Assembly (NCBI GenBank): GCA_051744845.1
Contig: JBNJDJ010000002.1
Span: 1-64,000, forward strand
DNA length: 64,000 nucleotides
Source: JBNJDJ01 sp051744845
Lineage (GTDB): Bacteria > Bacillota > Clostridia > Peptostreptococcales > Acidaminobacteraceae
Reading direction: 5' to 3'
A program made the translations under genes and the position numbers. Numbering within the stretch: the stretch's first letter is position 1; each line of letters opens with the position of its first letter. Below the pieces are notes generated by a model that had not been told where the DNA came from, made no database searches, and saw only the letters and a program-made list of their open reading frames with translations. This document shows, in pieces, positions 37,341 to 46,034 of this stretch.

Positions 37341-39469
37341 TAAAGATTTAATTCACTTTTGTGTAACCTAAAATCTATTTCTCTCTTTTCTACACTTACT
37401 CTATCTACAACAATCTTTACTTTTTGTCCTAATTTATATTCTTTTTTATTTCTCTCACCTATTAATTTTAAGTTTTTCTCATCATATATATAATAATCAT
37501 CAACTAAATCATTCATACTTATTAAACCTTCAACAGTATTATCTAACTGGATAAACATCCCAAAGCTAGTAATAGATGAAATAACTCCAGTATATTCTTT
37601 ACCAATTTCACTTTTCATAAACTCAGCTTTTTTCAAATCAATTACATCTCTTTCTAACTCTTCGGCTACTCTCTCTTGTTTTGAAGAAATATCTGCAACT
37701 TTTTTGACTCTCTTTTCAAGTGATTTTAGATTCTTATCATTCATATTTTTGCCTATTATATCTTTGATAATTCGATGTATTTCTAAGTCAGGATATCTTC
37801 GTATAGGCGAAGTAAAATGGCAATAATGATCTGCTGCTAGGCCGAAATGCCCTTCATTATAAGGTGAATATTTTGCTTGTTTTAAAGACCTTAACATCAT
37901 TTTTGAAATAATATATTCTTCTTCTTTTCCTTTAACTTTTTCAAGTAAGTCTTGAACTTCCTTAGGATGAATTTCATTATCTTTTCCTTTTAACTCGTAA
38001 CCTAAATTATATATAAAAGTTTTAAAAGTATTTATTCTATCTTCTTCTGGATCTTCATGAATCCTATAAATAAATGGATATTCTAACCAATAAACAAACT
38101 CAGCTATAGTTTCATTAGCAAGTAACATAAATTCTTCAATTATTTTATTTGATTTACCTCTTTGATATTTATAAATATCTTGCACATAACCTTTATCATC
38201 AATAGCAATTTTGGTTTCAGGAAAATCAAAGTTAATAGAACCTCTGTCAAATCTCTTTTCAGTTAATAAATCCGCTAAATTACTCATAACAAAAAACATA
38301 TCTTTAACATCTTTATATTTTTCTAAATCATCAGCTTTTTCTTTATTTAAAATTCTATTTACATTTTCATAAGTCATCCTATAATCTGAATTAATTATTG
38401 ATTTATGAATAGATTGATCTTGAACTAAACCTTTTTTAGATAATTCAATTTTTACCGATAAAGTCAATCTATCTACATTAGGTTTTAATGAACAAATATT
38501 ATTTGAAAGATTCTCAGGAAGCATTGGTATTACTTTATCTGGAAGATAAATACTAGTAGCTCTTTCAATAGCTTCTTTATCAATTGTACCATTCTTTTTT
38601 ACATAATGAGATACATCTGCTATATGAACCCAAAGAGTATATCCATCGTTTTTCTTTTTTATAGAAATAGCATCATCAAAATCTCTAGCATCTTTGCCAT
38701 CTATAGTAACAGTTAATAAATTTCTAAAATCTTTTCTTTTATTTATTTCTTTTTTAGAAATTTTTTCATTTAAATTATTTGCTTTATTTAAAACCTTCTT
38801 ATCAAAATCTTGTTTTATATCATAAGATCTTATAATAGATTCTTCTTGAACTTCTGGATCCCCACTTTTACCTAATACTTCTAAAACATATCCTGCAGGA
38901 TTATTATTTCCATCAGGCCACTTTTTAACTTTTGCTACAACTTTATCATTATTCTTTGCATTTTTTGCTTTAAACTTAGGAATAAATAAATCCCAATTTA
39001 TCTTTTTATTATCAGGCACTACAAAACCAAAATCTTTTGATTTTTGGAAAGTTCCTACTATTTTCTTATTACCTTTAGATATAACTTTTACAATTTTTCC
39101 TTCTTTTTTCTTTGTATCTGTTTTTTTCTTTACTAACTTAACTGCCACTGTATCTCCATGATTTGCATTATTTATATATCTTTTAGGAATAAAGATATCT
39201 TCTTCATCTTTCAAAGAAGTTATAACAAAACCATATCCTCTTTTAGCAATTTCTAGTTTTCCAGTTTTTACACCAAAATACTTCGGTAATCCATATTTAC
39301 CTTTTTTAGATTTATAAAGTTTTCCTTCATCAACTAATTCATCTAATATATCTCTAAATTCATCAAGCTGACCTTTATTAACATCCAAACTTTCTGCTAA
39401 CTTATAATCAAACATCGGCGTCTTTTTGTTTTGAACAATATACTCCATAATTTTATTTTTAATATTCAT
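37340..39469 (-). CDS. rnr: ribonuclease R
   Basis: 3'-to-5' exoribonuclease, 709 residues, as expected. Order: N-terminal winged helix (about 1-60), two cold-shock OB folds, the RNB catalytic domain with VTIDGKDARDFDDAISI (the magnesium-binding aspartates) and YLPDKVIPMLPENLSNNICSL, and a C-terminal S1 domain (GVISSITSFGMFIQLDNTVEG). The frame opens at GTG 39478, but AAGGAAGTG fits the ATG at 39469. In most Firmicutes rnr is near smpB and secG; neither is here. Confidence 0.95.
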   Translation of the reverse strand: MNIKNKIMEYIVQNKKTPMFDYKLAESLDVNKGQLDEFRDILDELVDEGKLYKSKKGKYGLPKYFGVKTGKLEIAKRGYGFVITSLKDEEDIFIPKRYINNANHGDTVAVKLVKKKTDTKKKEGKIVKVISKGNKKIVGTFQKSKDFGFVVPDNKKINWDLFIPKFKAKNAKNNDKVVAKVKKWPDGNNNPAGYVLEVLGKSGDPEVQEESIIRSYDIKQDFDKKVLNKANNLNEKISKKEINKRKDFRNLLTVTIDGKDARDFDDAISIKKKNDGYTLWVHIADVSHYVKKNGTIDKEAIERATSIYLPDKVIPMLPENLSNNICSLKPNVDRLTLSVKIELSKKGLVQDQSIHKSIINSDYRMTYENVNRILNKEKADDLEKYKDVKDMFFVMSNLADLLTEKRFDRGSINFDFPETKIAIDDKGYVQDIYKYQRGKSNKIIEEFMLLANETIAEFVYWLEYPFIYRIHEDPEEDRINTFKTFIYNLGYELKGKDNEIHPKEVQDLLEKVKGKEEEYIISKMMLRSLKQAKYSPYNEGHFGLAADHYCHFTSPIRRYPDLEIHRIIKDIIGKNMNDKNLKSLEKRVKKVADISSKQERVAEELERDVIDLKKAEFMKSEIGKEYTGVISSITSFGMFIQLDNTVEGLISMNDLVDDYYIYDEKNLKLIGERNKKEYKLGQKVKIVVDRVSVEKREIDFRLHKSELNL

Positions 39470-39532
39470 AAGTAACACTTCCTTTTATATAATTATACCA
39501 TTTAATTAGGTACTTAAAACAAACTTTATCAA

Positions 39533-39563
39533 CAAAAAATATCTCAACCAATTAAATTGAGAT
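39533..39563 (-). terminator. terminator of lepA-hemW
   Basis: Seven-base stem ATCTCAA / TTGAGAT with a 9-base loop, then ATTTTTTG on the minus strand. Confidence 0.75.
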
Positions 39564-39571
39564 TAAATAAT

Positions 39572-40705
39572 TTAGATGAATTCTGAAATGATTTGATTAG
39601 AAACATTAAAAAACTCTTTTTTTATAAATAATCTATTTTCCTTAAGTTTTATAACTCCTTGATTTTTCAAAGAATTAATAACATTTTTATATCTATCTAA
39701 AAAATCAATTTTATATTTTTTATTCATTTCATTTATATTTATACCTTCTGTTAATCTCAATCTTAACATTATTTCTTCAAAAATCTTTTCTTCTTTATTT
39801 AAAACTTCAACTTCTTCAATCGGTTTTTTACCTTTATCTATAGATTTAAAATAATTATCAAAATCAATAAAATTTCCATACCTATTATTATCTAAAAAAC
39901 CATGAGCTGCAACACCAAACCCAAAATAATTATGCCGATGCCAATAAGCTAAATTATGTTTAGACTTATAATCTTTTTTAGAAAAATTGGAAATTTCATA
40001 TAAATTATAATTATTTTTTTCTAAAATATTAAGTAAAATTTTATACATTTTGCGATCTAATGCTTCAGATGGCAAATTGAGTTTATTATCTTTTTTTAAT
40101 TGATAAAATTTCGTTCCTTTTTCAACTTTTAAACTATAAGCAGAAATATGCTCCGGATTTAAAGAAATTACCTTTTTTAAAGTATCTTTAAATAAATTTT
40201 CACTTTGGCTTGGTAATCCAAACATTAAATCTAAAGATATATTTTCAAATCCTAAATCTCTAGCTAATTTATATTTTTGTTTAAAAAGTTCAAACGTATG
40301 AATTCTACCTAGTTTTTTTAAAATTTTATTATTAGTACTTTGCAAACCAATACTTAATCGATTAATACCTATATCTTTATATTTTTTTAATTTCAATTTA
40401 TTAATAGTTTTAGGATTTATCTCAATTGTAAATTCCTTTAAATTTTTTAAATCATTATATTTCTTTATTCTTTTAAATATCCTTGAAATATATTTTGAAG
40501 AAAGTACACTAGGAGTACCTCCTCCAATATAAATTGTTTCTATATTACTATTTTTCAAATTCTTTTTATATAAATCAATTTCTTTTATTAAAAATTTAAT
40601 ATACTTATCTATTAAATCTAGGTTAGTATCAGAAACAAAATCACAATAATAACACTTACTTTTACAAAAAGGAATGTGTATATAAATACTTTTATTCATC
40701 ATCAT
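39572..40705 (-). CDS. hemW: HemW-like radical SAM protein
   Basis: 377 residues. N-terminal IYIHIPFCKSKCYYCDF holds the CxxxCxxC motif for the radical SAM [4Fe-4S] cluster, with IYIGGGTPSVLS and RLSIGLQS typical of HemW. HemW is a heme chaperone related to coproporphyrinogen dehydrogenase; the fold includes a HemN C-terminal domain. No heme biosynthesis gene is here. It starts inside the end of lepA (14-base overlap) with three ATG codons in a row, any of which could be used; the RBS is weak, so coupling to lepA is likely. Confidence 0.93.
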   Translation of the reverse strand: MMMNKSIYIHIPFCKSKCYYCDFVSDTNLDLIDKYIKFLIKEIDLYKKNLKNSNIETIYIGGGTPSVLSSKYISRIFKRIKKYNDLKNLKEFTIEINPKTINKLKLKKYKDIGINRLSIGLQSTNNKILKKLGRIHTFELFKQKYKLARDLGFENISLDLMFGLPSQSENLFKDTLKKVISLNPEHISAYSLKVEKGTKFYQLKKDNKLNLPSEALDRKMYKILLNILEKNNYNLYEISNFSKKDYKSKHNLAYWHRHNYFGFGVAAHGFLDNNRYGNFIDFDNYFKSIDKGKKPIEEVEVLNKEEKIFEEIMLRLRLTEGININEMNKKYKIDFLDRYKNVINSLKNQGVIKLKENRLFIKKEFFNVSNQIISEFI

Positions 40706-42503
40706 ATTTTAATACTTCTAAAAATGCTTCTTGTGGAATATCTACACTACCAACTTGTTGCATTCTTTTCTTTCCTTCTTTTTGCTTTTGAAGTAATTTT
40801 TTCTTTCTTGATATATCTCCACCATAACATTTACTTGTTACATCTTTTCTTAAAGCTTTTATCGTCTCACGAGCTATAACATTTCCTGAAATAGCTGCTT
40901 GTAGTGGAATAGCAAACATCTTTCTAGGTATAGTAGTTTTTAATTTTTTGCAAATCTGTCTACCTCTATACTCTGCATTTTGTTTATGCAATATCATTGA
41001 AAATGCATCTACTTTTTCTTTATTTATTAATATATCTAACTTAACTAAATCAGATTTTCTATATTCTAATAATTCATAATCTAGTGAACCATATCCTTTT
41101 GTAATAGATTTTAAAGTATCAAAAAAATCATAAATAACCTCATTTAAAGGCAATTCATAATGCAAAAGTACTTTAGTTTCATCTAGATACTCCATTGTTA
41201 ACATAGTTCCGCGTCTATCTTCACAAAGTTTCATTACATTACCAATATATTCTTTTGAAACCATAATATCTGCTTTAACAATAGGTTCTTCCATATAATC
41301 TATTTGTGTTTTGTCAGGTAAATTAGATGGATTTTGTACCTTGATCTTTTTACCATCATTTTTTATTACATTATATATAACACTTGGTGAAGTAGATATA
41401 ATATCTAAATCAAATTCTCTTCTTAATCTTTCTTGTATTATTTCTAAATGTAATAAACCTAAAAATCCACATCTAAATCCATAACCTAACGCTACAGATG
41501 TTTCTGCTTCATATGATAACGCAGCATCATTTAATTTAAGTTTTTCTAATGCATCTCGTATATCATCGACTTTTTGATCTCCTAAAGGGTAAATCCCACA
41601 ATATACCATAGGTGTTACTTCTTTATATCCTGGTAAAGCTTTTTTAGTAGGATTATTTGCTGAAGTGATAGTATCTCCTACACTACAGTCTTTTACTTCT
41701 TTAATGCTTGCAGTAATATATCCAACATCACCAGCTTTAAGTTCATTAACTTCAGTTGCTTTAGGAACATTTATACCTACTTCAACTACTTCATATTCAT
41801 GTCCATTAGACATCATTTGAATTTTATCACCTTTTTTTACTTTGCCATCTAAAACTCTTACATAAGCTATAGCTCCTTTATAAGAATCATAAATAGAATC
41901 AAATATTAAAGCCTTCAAAGGTTTATCTTCATCTCCACTAGGAGCCGGAACTTCTTTTACTACTTTTTCTAAAACATCTTTAATATTAACACCATTTTTT
42001 GCTGAAATTCTAGGAGCATCTTGTGCTAAAAGAGCTAAGTCATCTTCTATTTCTTTAGCAACTTCATCAGGTCTTGCACTATCTAGATCTATTTTATTTA
42101 ACACAGGTAAAATAGTTAAACCTACTTCTTCAGCTAAATATACATTAGCCATAGTTTGAGCTTCAACACCTTGAGCGGCATCAACTACTAATAACGCTCC
42201 ATCACAAGCAGCTAATGATCTAGATACTTCATATGTAAAATCAACATGTCCAGGTGTATCGATTAAATTTAAAATATACTCATTACCATCATCAGCCTTA
42301 TATATTAAACGAGTAGTTTGTAACTTTATAGTAATTCCACGTTCTTTTTCTAAATCCATTGTATCTAAAACTTGCTCATTCATTTCTCGATTTGTCAATT
42401 GTCCAGTCATTTGAATCAATCTATCTGCCAATGTAGATTTGCCATGATCTATATGGGCTATAATTGAAAAATTTCTTATTCTTGATTGTCTATCACTTTT
42501 CAT
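40692..42503 (-). CDS. lepA: elongation factor 4 (LepA)
   Basis: 603-residue translational GTPase that back-translocates or remodels stalled ribosomes. Seen: AHIDHGKSTLADRLI (G1), DTPGHVDFTYEV (G3), NKIDLDSARPDEV (G4), the effector ERGITIKLQTTRL, and the LepA-specific C-terminal domain ending with KYGGDISRKKKLL-type residues (here TSKCYGGDISRKKKLLQKQK) and KKRMQQVGSVDIPQEAF. Start ATG at 42503 with AGGGAGGAAATAAAGA. Own promoter. hrcA, often downstream in Clostridia, is absent. Confidence 0.97.
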   Translation of the reverse strand: MKSDRQSRIRNFSIIAHIDHGKSTLADRLIQMTGQLTNREMNEQVLDTMDLEKERGITIKLQTTRLIYKADDGNEYILNLIDTPGHVDFTYEVSRSLAACDGALLVVDAAQGVEAQTMANVYLAEEVGLTILPVLNKIDLDSARPDEVAKEIEDDLALLAQDAPRISAKNGVNIKDVLEKVVKEVPAPSGDEDKPLKALIFDSIYDSYKGAIAYVRVLDGKVKKGDKIQMMSNGHEYEVVEVGINVPKATEVNELKAGDVGYITASIKEVKDCSVGDTITSANNPTKKALPGYKEVTPMVYCGIYPLGDQKVDDIRDALEKLKLNDAALSYEAETSVALGYGFRCGFLGLLHLEIIQERLRREFDLDIISTSPSVIYNVIKNDGKKIKVQNPSNLPDKTQIDYMEEPIVKADIMVSKEYIGNVMKLCEDRRGTMLTMEYLDETKVLLHYELPLNEVIYDFFDTLKSITKGYGSLDYELLEYRKSDLVKLDILINKEKVDAFSMILHKQNAEYRGRQICKKLKTTIPRKMFAIPLQAAISGNVIARETIKALRKDVTSKCYGGDISRKKKLLQKQKEGKKRMQQVGSVDIPQEAFLEVLKYDDE

Positions 42504-42535
42504 TCTTTATTTCCTCCCTATTTCCATACGAAGTA

Positions 42536-42563
42536 ATTATATCATAGACTTTTCAATTGACAA
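42536..42563 (-). promoter_or_regulatory. promoter of lepA-hemW
   Basis: Minus strand TTGTCA (42563-42558), 16-base spacer, TATAAT (42541-42536), with TGA before the -10 box. Confidence 0.65.
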
Positions 42564-42572
42564 AACTTTATT

Positions 42573-42610
42573 TAAAATATAAAAGCAAGCTGCAATAGCA
42601 ACTCGCCTTT
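42573..42610 (-). terminator. terminator of usp
   Basis: Nine-base stem with two G-T pairs (GCGAGTTGC / GCAGCTTGC), AATA-type loop, then TTTTATATTTT on the minus strand. Confidence 0.8.
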
Positions 42611-42622
42611 ATAATAAGTCTA

Positions 42623-43108
42623 TTATTCTTCTTCTCGAGTAATAAATACAGGTATTTTAGAATTATGAACTACTTTATTAGTTATACTTCCTAGAGTGAA
42701 TCTTCTTGGTATTGACATTCCATGTGTACACATTACAATTACATCAAAATCATTGTTTTCAGCAAATTCAATAATTTTATGAGCTGGTCTTCCTTGTAAA
42801 ATTTCTGTAGCTATTTCAACATCAGTATCTTCGAAATATTTCTTTGCATTATCCATTATTTTATTTCCTATTGCATTTAAGAAATTTTCTGGATAATCTG
42901 ATTCCTTCTCATATTTCTTAATCATTTCATCTACATCTACATCTTCTAAATCATAACCACTCTGATAATAAAATGGTTGGTCAAAAGTGTGTTTAACATG
43001 TATTAATGTAATTTCTGCTTCAAATTTAGTTGCAATTTCTTTTGCATAGTCATAAGCTTTAAGACTTGCTTTAGAACCATCAACTGGCACTAGTATCTTT
43101 TTAAACAT
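42623..43108 (-). CDS. universal stress protein (UspA family)
   Basis: 161 residues, one Usp domain. Seen: N-terminal ILVPVDGSKASLKAYDYA, then FDVIVMCTHGMSIPRRFTLGS. The classical ATP motif G-x2-G-x9-G-S is kept except for its first glycine, which is a cysteine here (C-TH-G-9-GS), so ATP binding is uncertain. Start ATG at 43108 with AAGGAGGAGG. It is a single-gene unit with its own terminator, between lepA and the divergent rpsT. Its leader holds a 9-base inverted repeat at 43141-43166. Confidence 0.9.
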   Translation of the reverse strand: MFKKILVPVDGSKASLKAYDYAKEIATKFEAEITLIHVKHTFDQPFYYQSGYDLEDVDVDEMIKKYEKESDYPENFLNAIGNKIMDNAKKYFEDTDVEIATEILQGRPAHKIIEFAENNDFDVIVMCTHGMSIPRRFTLGSITNKVVHNSKIPVFITREEE

Positions 43109-43140
43109 AGAATTACCTCCTCCTTTTTTAATCTCAATTT

Positions 43141-43166
43141 ATTAAAGATACTAATACATCTTTAAT
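43141..43166. promoter_or_regulatory. inverted repeat in the usp leader
   Basis: ATTAAAGAT (43141-43149) and ATCTTTAAT (43158-43166), perfect 9-base arms, 8-base spacer. An operator or a small leader hairpin; no regulator can be named. Confidence 0.4.
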
Positions 43167-43238
43167 ATATTTATACCTAAGTTTTAGTAATTTAAACATT
43201 TAAAATTAAATCACTCTTAATCTATTTTAAATTAACAA

Positions 43239-43266
43239 TTGATTTATCATAAAAATATGATATAAT
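43239..43266 (+). promoter_or_regulatory. promoter of rpsT
   Basis: TTGATT (43239-43244), 16-base spacer, TATAAT (43261-43266) with extended -10 TG at 43258-43259. Leader of about 90 bases. Confidence 0.65.
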
Positions 43267-43363
43267 TTAATACTGTAGTAATGAACAAAATATTTAATTT
43301 GAACTTGAATTAATTTTATATTCGTGTTAAAGTTTATTTGTTAATAACTAGGGGGTGAAAATT

Positions 43364-43630
43364 ATGCCAATTATTGAATCAGCAAAGAAAAGAGTTAGAG
43401 TAACTAAAAACAAAAAAGAAGTTAATGATAAAAGAAGAAAAGAAATTTCTTTATTAAGAAAAGACTTCGATAATGCTCTTGAAGCTGAAAATAATGAAAA
43501 AGCAACTGAAATTTTTAATGAATTACAAAAGAAATATCATCAAGCGGCTGAGAAAAACTTATTTCATAAAAAGAATGTTGCCAAAAAAATCTCTAAATTA
43601 CATAAGAGATTAAACTCAGTAAAAAATTAA
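43364..43630 (+). CDS. rpsT: 30S ribosomal protein S20 (bS20)
   Basis: 88-residue ribosomal protein. It begins MPIIESAKKRVRVTKNKKEV, is very basic and helical, and ends FHKKNVAKKISKLHKRLNS, as S20 does. The start is the ATG at 43364, 6 bases after GGGGGTG; the frame to 43355 begins with a GTG overlapping that RBS. Monocistronic, with its own promoter and terminator. Confidence 0.96.
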   Translation: MPIIESAKKRVRVTKNKKEVNDKRRKEISLLRKDFDNALEAENNEKATEIFNELQKKYHQAAEKNLFHKKNVAKKISKLHKRLNSVKN

Positions 43631-43658
43631 CCGTCACACCCTAAATTTTACTGTTTAA

Positions 43659-43684
43659 TGCGCACTTAAATGTGCGTTTTTTTA
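43659..43684 (+). terminator. rho-independent terminator of rpsT
   Basis: Stem CGCAC / GTGCG with a TTAAAT loop, followed by a run of T. Confidence 0.85.
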
Positions 43685-43702
43685 TTATTAATTTTAAATT
43701 TA

Positions 43703-43711
43703 TGTTATAAT
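43703..43711 (+). promoter_or_regulatory. extended -10 promoter of deoD operon
   Basis: TGTTATAAT, about 35 bases upstream of the start codon; no clear -35. Confidence 0.5.
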
Positions 43712-43745
43712 TAAATAAAAAGACAATACTTTAAGGAGGTATTTT

Positions 43746-44450
43746 ATGAGTCTACATTTAGAAGCTAAAAAAGGAGAAATTGCAGATAAAATTTTATTGC
43801 CTGGTGATCCTTTAAGAGCTAAGTATATTGCTAATAATTTTTTAAAAAATGTAAAAAAATATAATAACGTAAGAGGAATGTACGGTTATACCGGTACATA
43901 TAAAGGACAAAAAATTTCTGTTCAAGGAACAGGTATGGGAGTACCATCTATAAGTATATATATCACAGAACTTATTAAAGAATATGATGTTAAAAAACTT
44001 ATAAGAATCGGAACATCTGGTTCAATGCAAGAAGATGTTGAAATTAGAGATTTAGTCGTACCTATGAGTGCATCATCTAACTCAAATATGTCAAATAAAA
44101 TCTTTGGGTTTGATTCATATGCTCCAACACCATCTTTTGATTTATTTAAATCAGCTCTAAAGGTAAGTGAAAATTTAGATCTTGAATTTAAAAGTGGTTC
44201 TATTTTAACTAGTGATAATTTTTATTCATATAATAAAGATTTTCCAAATCCATGGAAGGAATTTAATGTACTTGCTGTAGAAATGGAGACTTCTGCATTA
44301 TTTACAATAGCAAATCAATATAATGTAGATGCATTATCTATTTTAACAATAAGTGATTCTATATTAACTGGGGAAACTATTACACACGAAGAAAAAGAAA
44401 AATCACTTAATAATATGATTAATTTAGCATTAGAAACTATTATAGATTAA
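43746..44450 (+). CDS. deoD: purine nucleoside phosphorylase, DeoD type
   Basis: Phosphorolysis of purine (deoxy)nucleosides to base and (deoxy)ribose 1-phosphate. 234 residues, standard for the hexameric class. Seen: LPGDPLRAKYIANNFL, GTGMGVPSISIYITEL, RIGTSGSM, LAVEMETSALF, and SDSILTGE. Works with adenosine deaminase (51595-52590) in purine salvage. It starts an operon with sdaAB and sdaAA (10- and 9-base gaps) and, further on, a rhomboid gene. RBS AAGGAGG. Confidence 0.95.
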   Translation: MSLHLEAKKGEIADKILLPGDPLRAKYIANNFLKNVKKYNNVRGMYGYTGTYKGQKISVQGTGMGVPSISIYITELIKEYDVKKLIRIGTSGSMQEDVEIRDLVVPMSASSNSNMSNKIFGFDSYAPTPSFDLFKSALKVSENLDLEFKSGSILTSDNFYSYNKDFPNPWKEFNVLAVEMETSALFTIANQYNVDALSILTISDSILTGETITHEEKEKSLNNMINLALETIID

Positions 44451-44460
44451 GGAGAAATTT

Positions 44461-45123
44461 ATGAAAAATATTTCTGCATTTGATTCTTTAGGTCCTATAA
44501 TGGTCGGCCCTTCAAGTTCTCATACTGCCGGTGCAGTAAAGATCGGATTAATTGGTAATAAATTAGCAAATAATAAAATAACTTCTACTAAGTTTTATCT
44601 TCATGGTTCTTTTGCTAAAACTTATAAAGGACACGGTACAGATAAAGCTTTACTAGGTGGAATATTAGGATTTAATGAAAAAAATAGTAAATTAAAAAAA
44701 GCTTTTGAAATAGCAGACAAAAACAATTTAAAATATGAATTTATTCCTAAGGATTTAGGAGATGTACATCCTAATTCAGTCTTAATGGATATTGAAACTG
44801 AAAAAGGCGAAAATATTGAAATACAAGGTTCATCAATAGGTGGTGGAGCAATTATTATCACAAGTCTAAATGGACTTGAGACTGAATTTAGCGGAGAAAA
44901 TCCTACTATCTTAACTTATCATAAAGATCAACCAGGAGTAGTAGCAAAATTAACAACTATATTAGCTAAATACAACTTAAATATTTCATATATGAAAGTC
45001 TTAAGAAAAGAAGGTACTGACATGGCTAATATGGTAATTGAAGTAGATAACCCTTTTGAAGAATCTTTAAAAAATGAAATTGCAACAAAAATAGACGCAA
45101 TCGAAAATCTTTATATGATATAG
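44461..45123 (+). CDS. sdaAB: L-serine dehydratase, iron-sulfur-dependent, beta subunit
   Basis: 220 residues. Seen: FDSLGPIMVGPSSSHTAGAVKIG at the N-terminus, SIGGGAII, and a C-terminal ACT domain (about 145-220: PTILTYHKDQPGVVAKLTTIL). Together with SdaAA it forms an oxygen-sensitive [4Fe-4S] enzyme that turns L-serine into pyruvate and ammonia. RBS AAGGAGAAATTT before ATG. Start immediately after deoD. Confidence 0.95.
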   Translation: MKNISAFDSLGPIMVGPSSSHTAGAVKIGLIGNKLANNKITSTKFYLHGSFAKTYKGHGTDKALLGGILGFNEKNSKLKKAFEIADKNNLKYEFIPKDLGDVHPNSVLMDIETEKGENIEIQGSSIGGGAIIITSLNGLETEFSGENPTILTYHKDQPGVVAKLTTILAKYNLNISYMKVLRKEGTDMANMVIEVDNPFEESLKNEIATKIDAIENLYMI

Positions 45124-45132
45124 GGAGGATAT

Positions 45133-46002
45133 ATGCATTTTAAAAATGGAAAAGAACTTTTAAAAATCTGTAATGATAATAATATGAAAATTTTTGAAGT
45201 TATGATTAAAAGAGAATGCAAAAAATTTAATATTTCTAAAAAAGAAGCGATAAATAAAATGATAGAGAGATTTGAAACAATGGAAAAAGCCATTGAAAAA
45301 GGAATAAAAGAATCTAATAAATCCTTTACAGGTTTAATTGGAGGCGAAGCAAAAGCTTTAGATGAATACTCTAAAACAAAGTCAATATCTGGACCTCATA
45401 TGATAAATAGTATTAAAAATGCATTAGCTACTATGGAGCAAAATTCTAAAATGGGTAAAATCGTAGCAGCTCCTACAGCTGGTTCTTGTGGTATATTACC
45501 TGGAGTATTGATTACAACAGCTAAAGAATTTGATATCCCTAAAAAGAAAGTTATTAACGCTTTATTTACTGCTTCAGCAATTGGTTATATAGTTTCAAGA
45601 AACGCTACTGTTAGCGGAGCAGAAGGCGGATGCCAAGCTGAAACAGGTACTGCATCAGCGATGGCTGCAGCTGGATTAGTTGAAATGTTTGACGGAACTG
45701 CTCAACAAGCTTTATCTGCTGCATCGTTTACATTAAAAAATATTTTAGGTTTAGTTTGTGATCCTGTTGCTGGTTTAGTAGAGCTTCCTTGTGCTAAAAG
45801 AAATGCTTTAGGAGTCTCTAATGCAATGATTTGTTCTGATATGGCACTTGCTGGTATAAAAACTAGAATACCTTTTGATCAAGTTGTAGAATCTTTATAT
45901 AGAGTTGGTAAAAAGATGAATCCTGATTTAAAAGAAACTGCAAATGGCGGTATAGCTATAACCGAAGCTGCTAAAAGATACGAAAAACATATATTTAAAT
46001 AA
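45133..46002 (+). CDS. sdaAA: L-serine dehydratase, iron-sulfur-dependent, alpha subunit
   Basis: 289 residues. Seen: VAAPTAGSCGILPG, GAEGGCQAETGTASAMAAAG, and NILGLVCDPVAGLVELPCAKRNA; the cysteines ligate the [4Fe-4S] cluster. It is the catalytic partner of SdaAB, encoded 9 bases upstream. The oxygen-labile cluster supports an anaerobic lifestyle. Start ATG at 45133 with GGAGG. Confidence 0.96.
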   Translation: MHFKNGKELLKICNDNNMKIFEVMIKRECKKFNISKKEAINKMIERFETMEKAIEKGIKESNKSFTGLIGGEAKALDEYSKTKSISGPHMINSIKNALATMEQNSKMGKIVAAPTAGSCGILPGVLITTAKEFDIPKKKVINALFTASAIGYIVSRNATVSGAEGGCQAETGTASAMAAAGLVEMFDGTAQQALSAASFTLKNILGLVCDPVAGLVELPCAKRNALGVSNAMICSDMALAGIKTRIPFDQVVESLYRVGKKMNPDLKETANGGIAITEAAKRYEKHIFK

Positions 46003-46034
46003 TTTGAGGTGAAATTATTAAAAAAATAAAAAAT

